From Bacteroidota bacterium (lineage in GTDB: Bacteria; Bacteroidota; Bacteroidia; 2-12-FULL-35-15), in assembly GCA_023251855.1 (NCBI GenBank), contig JAHEYA010000021.1, forward strand, positions 1 through 13,305: 13,305 nt of DNA, in the 5' to 3' direction. The notes below the pieces were generated by a model. The model was given only the letters and a program-made list of their open reading frames with translations. It searched no databases and was not told where the DNA came from. This document shows positions 1-3,767 of this stretch, in pieces (within the stretch, counting starts at the first letter, position 1; every line of letters starts with the position of its first letter). The position numbers were made by a program, and so were the translations under genes.

Positions 1-102
1 TACGAGCTAAGCTGCCGGGCGGGCTTGTGGGTAAGCGCTTAGGTTGTGGGTAAAAAAGAATACATTTTATTGTTATAGTTTAAAATGTCACGTTTAGGCG
101 TG
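1..102. repeat. 102-bp direct repeat, copy 1 (inter-cassette element)
   Basis: These bases are identical to 668-769, starting TACGAGCTAAGC and ending TTTAGGCGTG. The repeat may continue to the left, beyond the window edge. It is GC-rich in its first half and AT-rich in its second. In this copy identity stops in the middle of a hairpin that is complete in copy 2 (752-773), and no TAnnTTTG promoter box follows. The DUF4258 gene starts only 14 bases later. The two copies bracket the DUF4258/DUF2283 pair as direct repeats, 667 bp apart start to start. Confidence 0.95.
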
Positions 103-116
103 CTCCATGTAAATAA

Positions 117-371
117 ATGAAGCCGATAATTTTTACTGCACACGCCACAGCTAATATTCCTAAAAGAGGATTTACAAAAGAAGAAGTAATAGATTCAATA
201 AAAACGGAGAAATGGGAAATGGGAGATTTAGGAAAATGGGAGTGTAAAAAAGAGTTTGTTTATGACAAAGAATGGAATGGAAAAACATATCATATAAAAC
301 TAATCAGACCTATATTTGCTGAAGAGGAGGATAGAATAGTTGTTATTACTGTTTATACTTATTATTTTTGA
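117..371 (+). CDS. DUF4258 family protein, putative toxin of a small TA-like pair
   Basis: This 84-residue protein resembles the DUF4258 family: an early H in FTAHA (residues 7-11), a helical GFTKEEVIDSI stretch, then beta strands ending in IVVITVYTYYF. DUF4258 proteins are small and often sit in TA-like or mobile-island contexts; I know of no reaction that can be stated with certainty. The start is the ATG at 117, because an ATG at 107 is followed at once by a stop. The next gene begins 3 bases after the stop, so the two are co-transcribed. The upstream repeat copy lacks the promoter half found before other cassettes here, so the source of transcription is unclear. The family call is by motif resemblance; the toxin role is inferred from gene pairing. 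Confidence 0.75.
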   Translation: MKPIIFTAHATANIPKRGFTKEEVIDSIKTEKWEMGDLGKWECKKEFVYDKEWNGKTYHIKLIRPIFAEEEDRIVVITVYTYYF

Positions 372-374
372 ATC

Positions 375-593
375 ATGAAAATAACTTATGATAAAGAAGC
401 GGACGCTCTCTATATTACTTTTATAGAAACTACTGTAACCACTGAGCACTACGCGAAAGGGATAGCTTTTGATTATGCAGAGAATGGAAAATTAGCGGGC
501 ATAGAGATATTGAATGCGAAAGAAAACCTTGGCAATTTAGACACGCTGCAAAAAATTTTATTGGAAAATATCGGTTTGTCTCATGCTGCATAA
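375..593 (+). CDS. DUF2283 family protein, putative partner/antitoxin of the DUF4258 protein
   Basis: The 72-residue protein opens with MKITYDKEADALYITF, the recognisable DUF2283 start, and continues with GIAFDYAENGKLAGIEIL, the usual second half of that fold. DUF2283 proteins of about 60-80 residues are repeatedly found next to DUF4258 genes, which fits a two-gene TA-like module, although a biochemical role is not established. The ATG lies 3 bases after the DUF4258 stop. The last codons (H-A-A-stop) are written CATGCTGCATAA, the same 12 bases that end the unrelated frameshifted antitoxin at 1977-1988. The 3' end of this gene may therefore belong to the repeated inter-cassette element. Confidence 0.8.
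   Translation: MKITYDKEADALYITFIETTVTTEHYAKGIAFDYAENGKLAGIEILNAKENLGNLDTLQKILLENIGLSHAA
582..593 (+). repeat. 12-bp shared cassette end, copy 1
   Basis: CATGCTGCATAA here contains the stop codon of the DUF2283 gene. The identical 12-mer ends the frameshifted antitoxin at 1977-1988, in the same register to its stop codon. The core ATGC-T-GCAT is a near palindrome. It may mark the left edge of the inter-cassette element; chance is not excluded. Confidence 0.6.
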
Positions 594-616
594 TCCTCCC
601 GGTTATGTTTACCTGG

Positions 617-669
617 TTTCCCCGTACTAGGCTAGGCGGGTGGGCAGGTGTGAAGGGGCTTGCCCTGTA
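617..669. repeat. 5' box of the inter-cassette element, copy 1
   Basis: This GC-rich box starts TTTCCCC and has GTGGGCAGGTGTGAAGGGG near its middle. It lies directly before the 102-bp repeat copy 2. A diverged copy is at 1643-1698, sharing TTCCCC, GTGGGCA-GTGTGAA-GGGG and the closing GGTA or TGTA. Bases 658-665 (GCTTGCCC) can pair with 696-703 (GGGTAAGC) with one G-U pair, so this box and the next one form an imperfect 46-base hairpin. Confidence 0.7.
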
Positions 670-769
670 CGAGCTAAGCTGCCGGGCGGGCTTGTGGGTA
701 AGCGCTTAGGTTGTGGGTAAAAAAGAATACATTTTATTGTTATAGTTTAAAATGTCACGTTTAGGCGTG
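668..769. repeat. 102-bp direct repeat, copy 2 (inter-cassette element)
   Basis: Identical to 1-102. In this copy it continues into a complete hairpin (752-773) and a promoter (832-839) serving the BrnT-like gene. The second half, from about 700, is also recognisable in diverged form at 2033-2087. Perfect identity of two non-coding copies 667 bp apart points to recent duplication or gene conversion. Confidence 0.95.
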
Positions 770-773
770 ACGT
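752..773 (+). terminator. hairpin in inter-cassette element, possible terminator of the DUF4258/DUF2283 unit
   Basis: ATGTCACG pairs with CGTGACGT around the six-base loop TTTAGG, giving 8 pairs with one G-U. The tail CTTTAG is only weakly T-rich, so termination is a guess. The related element at 2081-2109 has a hairpin at the same place with different arm sequences, which argues that the fold itself is kept. Confidence 0.4.
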
Positions 774-831
774 CTTTAGTATTCAGCTACAGTTAAGTCT
801 GCGCGATATAGGTTTCGATTAAAAAATTTAT

Positions 832-839
832 TACCTTTG
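832..839 (+). promoter_or_regulatory. Bacteroidota-type -7 box before the BrnT-like gene
   Basis: TACCTTTG matches TAnnTTTG exactly. Upstream, GGTTTCGATTAAAAA (811-825) is shared with the promoter at 2141-2168, so the promoter is part of the repeated element. With a -7 box here, transcription should start about base 843-846, at or next to the likely TTG start codon, implying a leaderless or nearly leaderless message. Confidence 0.65.
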
Positions 840-842
840 AAC

Positions 843-1109
843 TTGAAAGTTTTTAATTGGAACATAGATAAAAACGAAGAATTAAAAAAGAAAAGGGGTA
901 TTTCATTTGAGGAAATAGTTGTTGCCATCCACAGCAATTATATTATTGAGATTTATGAACATCCTAATCAGTCCAAATACCCGGGACAAAAGATTTACGC
1001 TATCGTTTATGATGATTATGTTTACTTAGTTCCCTATGTTGAATCTGAAAGCGAACTATTTCTGAAAACAATTATTCCAAGCAGAAAAGCAACAAAAAAA
1101 TATTTATAA
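843..1109 (+). CDS. BrnT-like toxin of a type II TA pair
   Basis: The protein resembles BrnT-type RNase toxins: an N-terminal FNWNIDKNEELKKKRGISFEE stretch (the family usually reads W-D-xx-K-xxxx-KHG-V-S-F-E-E), central strands with YAIVYDDYVYLV, and a C-terminal IIPSRKATKKYL matching the conserved end of the family (I-I-S-A-R-xA). About 88 residues is the usual size. There is no ATG start. TTG at 843 gives (M)KVFNWN, the usual N-terminus, and lies just after the -7 box; TTG at 837 lies inside that box and is unlikely. BrnT toxins usually have a conserved H in KHG; here the residues are K-R-G. The CopG-type partner follows 8 bases after the stop. Confidence 0.75.
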   Translation: MKVFNWNIDKNEELKKKRGISFEEIVVAIHSNYIIEIYEHPNQSKYPGQKIYAIVYDDYVYLVPYVESESELFLKTIIPSRKATKKYL

Positions 1110-1117
1110 GAAGAACA

Positions 1118-1396
1118 ATGTCTATGAAAAATTATTCAGAAGAAGAGAACGAAATTATCGTTGCATACGAAAATAAGTCTCTCAAAAAAAGCAGAAAAGC
1201 AAAGCAAGAGCTGGAGTTGGCAAAAAAAGCTGCGTACCATACCATTGTAAAATCAAAACAAATAAGTATTCGCCTCACTGAAAAGGAAATTTTCAAACTG
1301 AAAATAAAAGCAATTGAATCAGGACTTTCATATCAGTCACTTATCAACGCATTAATTCATCAATATATTGATAACCGAATTCAACTTTCATTATAG
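1118..1396 (+). CDS. CopG-type antitoxin paired with the BrnT-like toxin
   Basis: This 92-residue protein has an N-terminal acidic segment (SEEENEIIVAYEN), a lysine-rich linker, then a ribbon-helix-helix: strand KQISIRLTEKEIFKLKIKA and helix SYQSLINALIHQYIDN. This layout is that of the CopG_antitoxin family (formerly DUF3680), which commonly partners BrnT/RelE-like toxins. The C-terminal half should dimerise and bind the operator of its own promoter, and the N-terminal half should cover the toxin; both are family knowledge. ATG codons at 1118 and 1124 are both possible starts. Its promoter would be the one at 832, placing autoregulation in the repeated element. Confidence 0.85.
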   Translation: MSMKNYSEEENEIIVAYENKSLKKSRKAKQELELAKKAAYHTIVKSKQISIRLTEKEIFKLKIKAIESGLSYQSLINALIHQYIDNRIQLSL

Positions 1397-1452
1397 CCAG
1401 TCAGCTTTGGAAAGAAAAAGCCAAGACGCTTTGTAGAGTGCGAAGAACATAA

Positions 1453-1632
1453 TTTGATATACACCTCCAACCTTCAGATTCAAACGGACTTAAAAAGGTA
1501 TCACTAATTAAACTCAATAAGTTTGCTACAATCGATAGAGATTTGGTAATTGGGCGACTTGGTGTATTGGATAACAACTATTTTGATTTGTTAAACAAAA
1601 ATTTGATTTCGATTTTGAAATTAGAAATGTAA
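1453..1632 (+). pseudogene. 3' half of a PemK/MazF-family toxin gene
   Basis: Reading from 1453, 59 codons give a PemK/MazF-type C-terminal half: FDIHLQPSDSNGLKKVSL, then IKLNKFATIDRDLVIGRLG, then a closing helix, with a TAA stop at 1630-1632. In this family the pattern QP-xx-xNGL-K-xS-L-I(R/K)-L-xK-xxT-(I/L)D-xxLVIGRLG forms the second half of the fold. The frame is closed by a TAA just before 1453, and no N-terminal half with the G-D-I-V motif lies upstream, so this is a remnant. The missing kind of N-terminal half occurs downstream at 2425-2526, attached to its antitoxin. The 5' box of the inter-cassette element begins 10 bases after the stop. Confidence 0.75.
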
Positions 1633-1642
1633 TCGGAAACTA

Positions 1643-1698
1643 CTTCCCCTTTACGAGTTATGCTGAGGAGTGGGCAAGTGTGAATGGGGTTACAGGTA
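1643..1698. repeat. 5' box of the inter-cassette element, decayed copy 2
   Basis: The sequence from CTTCCCC to ACAGGTA aligns by eye with 617-669, including GTGGGCAAGTGTGAATGGGG. It also contains TTACGAG followed by a GCTGAGG stretch, recalling the TACGAGCTAAGCTG start of the 102-bp repeat. The repeat's second half and its promoter are not recognisable here. The remaining gap to the next gene (1699-1779) shows nothing else I can support. Confidence 0.6.
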
Positions 1699-1779
1699 GA
1701 AAAGCGAACGCTGTTATAATTTTTTTGTACTTTCGAATCATTAGTGCCAGAAAGGCGTCACGAAAAGAAATCAAACAAT

Positions 1780-1988
1780 ATGAAGAATAAACATCAAAAG
1801 GAAATGCTTTCTGAATATGATTTCAGTAAAGGAACACGCGGAAAATATGCAAAGCGATATGCCACAGGAACCAACCTTGTGTTACTTGATGCTGATGTTG
1901 CAAATTTTTTTTCTATTCTGCATTGGTGAATGAAACCTTACGAGCTTTAGTAAAAATTTCCCAACGTTCAAAAAAACATGCTGCATAA
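1780..1988 (+). pseudogene. frameshifted BrnA-like small antitoxin
   Basis: From the ATG at 1780 the frame reads MKNKHQKEMLSEYDFSKGTR and goes on to TNLVLLDADVANFF, a pattern known from small antitoxins (xEYDFSKGxRGKYxxxY, then LDxDVAxxF). The frame then fails: it stops at 1927-1929 after SILHW. Moving one base after the T run at 1905-1912 (eight Ts) restores the expected C-terminus, YSALVNETLRALVKISQRS followed by KKHAA and the stop at 1986-1988. One lost T explains it. A GTG at 1744 lengthens the frame but adds no family-like residues. No intact toxin follows, so the module looks dead, unless slippage at the T run rescues it. The last 12 bases equal those ending the DUF2283 gene. Confidence 0.7.
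1977..1988 (+). repeat. 12-bp shared cassette end, copy 2
   Basis: CATGCTGCATAA, identical to 582-593 and in the same position relative to the (restored) stop codon of an unrelated gene. Confidence 0.6.
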
Positions 1989-2080
1989 AATTACTGATGA
2001 CACAGGGGGAGCATTGGTTTAATTATTGTTACAGAGCTTAAATAATAAGCCAAAAAAGAACACATTTTATTTTATAGTTT

Positions 2081-2109
2081 AAAACGTCCTGCAAATTGCG
2101 GGGCGTTTT
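2081..2109 (+). terminator. 12-bp hairpin with T tail in the inter-cassette element
   Basis: AAAACGTCCTGC pairs with GCGGGGCGTTTT across the loop AAATT, giving 12 pairs with two G-U. The arm itself ends in TTTT, as in an intrinsic terminator, and flanking A and T runs would also work on the other strand. It sits at the same place as the hairpin at 752-773 but with different arm bases. Confidence 0.55.
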
Positions 2110-2140
2110 AGTGTTGGGGGTATTACAAACTAAAGAGATA

Positions 2141-2168
2141 TTTGTTTCGATTAAAAACATTAACTTTG
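2141..2168 (+). promoter_or_regulatory. promoter of the antitoxin/mntA-hepT chain
   Basis: TAACTTTG at 2161-2168 matches the -7 consensus TAnnTTTG exactly. TTTG at 2141-2144, followed by TTTCG, is a candidate -33 box, with a 16-base gap that is a little short. The start codon at 2201 is 32 bases beyond, leaving a short leader. TTTCGATTAAAAA is shared with the promoter before the BrnT-like gene. Confidence 0.65.
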
Positions 2169-2200
2169 CTAAAATATAATCCACATTTATTCTAAAGACA

Positions 2201-2428
2201 ATGACCAGACAAGTTTTAATTGATAATACCATAGGTAAAATCCGGCAACTACCTGATATGAAAATCAAAGAGGTAAATGATTTTGCTGAATTTTTATTGA
2301 GTAAGATTGATGATAAAATTATTCAGCAAGGAATTCAAAAACTGACTTCGGAATCGAAAGCATTTGATTTTCTCGAAGATGAAGAAACCCTTTATTCAGT
2401 TAATGACTTGAAAGAACGATATAAATGA
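2201..2428 (+). CDS. DUF2281-like antitoxin, original partner of a PemK/MazF toxin
   Basis: The 75-residue protein starts MTRQVLIDNTIGKIRQLPD and continues into VNDFAEFLLSKID. This LP-xx-xxEV-xDFxEFLL pattern is typical of DUF2281-like and related small antitoxins placed before PemK/MazF genes. The C-terminal part (AFDFLEDEETLYSVNDLKERYK) resembles the toxin-binding tail of such antitoxins, including the E-D-E-xLY-S-xxDL motif. Its stop overlaps the ATG of the toxin stub (ATGA at 2425-2428), a translationally coupled arrangement. Since the toxin is reduced to 33 residues, this antitoxin probably has no cognate target here, but it may still bind the promoter or counter a PemK toxin elsewhere (inference). 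Confidence 0.65.
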   Translation: MTRQVLIDNTIGKIRQLPDMKIKEVNDFAEFLLSKIDDKIIQQGIQKLTSESKAFDFLEDEETLYSVNDLKERYK

Positions 2429-2526
2429 ATAAAGGTGACATTGTTCTGATTCCATTTCCTTTTACAGATTTATCCGGCAACAAAAACAGACCCGCAATTA
2501 TATTAATCGATTCCGAAGAATTATGA
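2425..2526 (+). pseudogene. 5' stub of a PemK/MazF-family toxin gene, joined to mntA
   Basis: Thirty-three codons read MNKGDIVLIPFPFTDLSGNK followed by NRPAIILIDSEEL and a TGA. This is the conserved N-terminus of PemK/MazF-type endoribonucleases (KGDIV-L-xPFPFTDLSG-xK-xRPAxIL). The remaining two thirds or so are missing. The stop overlaps the start of mntA (ATGA at 2523-2526), so the stub now acts as a short coupled reading frame between antitoxin and mntA. Without the C-terminal half it should have no nuclease activity. A 3' half of the same family lies upstream at 1453-1632; the two are in the wrong order to be one interrupted gene. Confidence 0.8.
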
Positions 2527-2813
2527 CAAGGTTACAAGACATATTAAGAACCTTAAAGAGTAATAAAGACCGCCTTAGCTTAAAGTACGGGATTAGTAAC
2601 ATTGCAATTTTTGGAAGTTATGGGCGGGGACAACAAACAGAAGAAAGCGATATTGACATTTTGGTTGATTTTCAGAAGCCAGTGGGCTTGGAATTTATAG
2701 ATCTAGCAAACGAATTAGAGAGTATATTGCACAGAAAAGTAGATCTGGTTTCTAAAAATGGGATCAGACCGGTCTATTTTAAACAAATTGAACCGGATTT
2801 AAGCTATGTCTAA
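2523..2813 (+). CDS. mntA: MntA-type minimal nucleotidyltransferase antitoxin
   Basis: The 96-residue protein is a minimal nucleotidyltransferase: G31-S32 in IFGSYGRG, then D43 and D45 in ESDIDILVDF, and a third acidic residue, D74, in KVDLV. This is the GSX10DXD signature. Members paired with HepT neutralise the toxin by transferring AMP from ATP onto a tyrosine of its active-site motif (known for MntA/HepT systems). The ATG overlaps the stop of the PemK stub, and the gene's last 8 bases overlap hepT, giving strong coupling and antitoxin-first order. Size and catalytic residues are complete, so it should be active. Confidence 0.92.
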   Translation: MTRLQDILRTLKSNKDRLSLKYGISNIAIFGSYGRGQQTEESDIDILVDFQKPVGLEFIDLANELESILHRKVDLVSKNGIRPVYFKQIEPDLSYV

Positions 2814-3141
2814 ACGAGACCCTCTTCTACTTCTTCAGGATATCATAGATTCCATCAAAAAGATAAATGATTATACCAAAGGCCATTCTTTTGATACATT
2901 TTTGGCGGATTCAAAAACTCTTGACGCTGTTATCCGGAACTTCGAAATTATTGGCGAAGTGGCAAACAGGCTTCCAGAAGACTTTAAAGATGCTCACCCT
3001 GAGATTAACTGGTTTCGAATACGAGGTTTCCGAAATAGAATAGTTCATGATTATATGGGGATTGATTATCAGATAGTATGGACAATCATTGAAAAGGATA
3101 TGAGTCGCTTGTTGGACGACATCAAGAGAATACTTTCGTAA
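2806..3141 (+). CDS. hepT: HepT (DUF86) HEPN ribonuclease toxin
   Basis: This 111-residue, all-helical protein is a DUF86/HepT toxin. The HEPN signature R-X4-H-X-Y is intact as R76, H81 and Y83 in FRNRIVHDYMG. N45 and E51 lie in the conserved RNFEIIGEVANRLP segment. HepT toxins cleave RNA as dimers, and Y83 is the equivalent of the residue AMPylated by MntA. It starts inside mntA (8-base overlap) and ends the TA island; the next gene is convergent. All key residues are present, so with mntA this is the one clearly intact, well-understood TA system in the window. Regulation is probably through the promoter at 2141-2168. Confidence 0.93.
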   Translation: MSKRDPLLLLQDIIDSIKKINDYTKGHSFDTFLADSKTLDAVIRNFEIIGEVANRLPEDFKDAHPEINWFRIRGFRNRIVHDYMGIDYQIVWTIIEKDMSRLLDDIKRILS

Positions 3142-3189
3142 ATGCACTATTTAAAGGGCTTTACCCCAAATAAAAAAAAGGAATTTACT

Positions 3190-3594
3190 TTACCAATCTC
3201 CTTTGCGAAGTTTTTTAATATCGGAATTTCGTTTTTTAGACTTCAACCGTTTTTCTTTAGCACCTTTGGAAGGTTTGGTTGGTTTGCGCTTTTTTTGAAC
3301 AATAAAACATTTTTTAAGAAGGTCGTAAAAATTTTTGATAGCAATCTCTTTATTGCCTAATTGATTTCGCTCGGTTTGTGCAACAATTTGCAAAATACCA
3401 TCCTTCGAAATTTTATTTTTTAATTTGTTTAGAATCACTTCTTTTTGTTCGGTGGTAAGCAAAGAAGAATTAATGACATCAAAATCCAGCTCCACTTTTG
3501 TAGCAACTTTATTTACATTTTGTCCGCCAGCTCCCCCACTACGACTGGTTTTAAAACTAAATTCTGAATTAAAATGTATTCCTTTGATGTTCAT
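3190..3594 (-). CDS. arfB: ArfB (YaeJ) ribosome-rescue peptidyl-tRNA hydrolase
   Basis: This 134-residue protein carries the release-factor GGQ motif at residues 23-25 in SRSGGAGGQNVNKV and ends in a lysine/arginine-rich tail (from about residue 100: KKRKPTKPSKGAKEKRLKSK and beyond). This matches ArfB: the GGQ domain hydrolyses peptidyl-tRNA on ribosomes stalled without a stop codon, and the basic tail enters the empty mRNA channel. Length matches the family (about 140). The ATG at 3594 gives MNIKGIHFNSEFSFKTSRSG, a normal N-terminus. It is convergent with hepT, only 48 bases away. Rescue of ribosomes on cleaved mRNA would suit a neighbour of RNase toxins, but the adjacency is probably incidental. 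Confidence 0.93.
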   Translation of the reverse strand: MNIKGIHFNSEFSFKTSRSGGAGGQNVNKVATKVELDFDVINSSLLTTEQKEVILNKLKNKISKDGILQIVAQTERNQLGNKEIAIKNFYDLLKKCFIVQKKRKPTKPSKGAKEKRLKSKKRNSDIKKLRKGDW

Positions 3595-3679
3595 TGATGA
3601 AAATATTGAATGATAAAATTAATGATATTACAGTTGGTGTTGAATTTTTCTGGCAATAAAGGCATTGAAGTGATGATTT

Positions 3680-3712
3680 AGACCTGTCAGGTTAAAAAAA
3701 CCTAACAGGTCT
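3680..3712. repeat. palindromic repeat (GACCTGT/ACAGGTC type)
   Basis: AGACCTGTCAGGTT pairs with AACCTAACAGGTCT around five As, with one mismatch. This is a type of short palindrome that I recall being scattered between genes of many Bacteroidota. It lies between the divergent arfB and lipoprotein genes, so it is more likely a REP-like unit than a terminator. Nothing else stands out in the 3595-3767 gap. Confidence 0.85.
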
Positions 3713-3737
3713 TTGTGTTAAAAACAAAATAAAAGGC

Positions 3738-3745
3738 TTACTTTG
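3738..3745 (+). promoter_or_regulatory. possible -7 box before the lipoprotein gene
   Basis: TTACTTTG differs from TAnnTTTG at one position and lies 22 bases before the ATG at 3768. No clear -33 box is seen. Confidence 0.35.
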
Positions 3746-3767
3746 TGTTGCTACTAAATCAAAATTA

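Larger units (their letters stand above)
2033..2168. repeat. diverged copy of the 3' half of the inter-cassette element
   Basis: This aligns with about 700-839. Shared landmarks in order are AG-GCTTA; CAAAAAAGAACACATTTTAT against AAAAAAGAATACATTTTAT; TATAGTTTAAAA; a hairpin; a GTTTTAGTGTT against GTCTTTAGTATT segment; GTTTCGATTAAAAA; and the -7 box. Overall length is close (136 and 140 bases), although the sequence has diverged strongly. The stretch before it (1989-2032) holds only a short K-I-T-D-D-T-G-G-A-L-V reading frame that I cannot assign. Confidence 0.65.

Noticed and set aside
837..839. TTG at 837 as start of the BrnT-like gene
   Set aside because: It lies inside the -7 promoter box TACCTTTG, so it would be upstream of the transcript start; TTG at 843 also gives the normal family N-terminus.
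600..845. Classical integron attC site
   Set aside because: No RYYYAAC/GTTRRRY core pair was found at the expected places and no integrase gene is present; only the general cassette-and-palindrome layout is similar.
1989..2032. Short frame K-I-T-D-D-T-G-G-A-L-V after the frameshifted antitoxin, possible toxin remnant
   Set aside because: Eleven residues are too few to assign to any toxin family.
2038..2268. Minus-strand 76-residue frame
   Set aside because: It covers the linker element and promoter on the other strand and the start of the antitoxin gene; it has no family resemblance.
1..3141. Phage or insertion-sequence origin of the TA island
   Set aside because: No transposase, integrase or phage gene and no insertion-sequence terminal inverted repeats were found in the region; only the direct repeats described.
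3142..3613. Plus-strand frames opposite arfB
   Set aside because: They are shadows of the arfB coding strand; ArfB with its GGQ motif explains the region.
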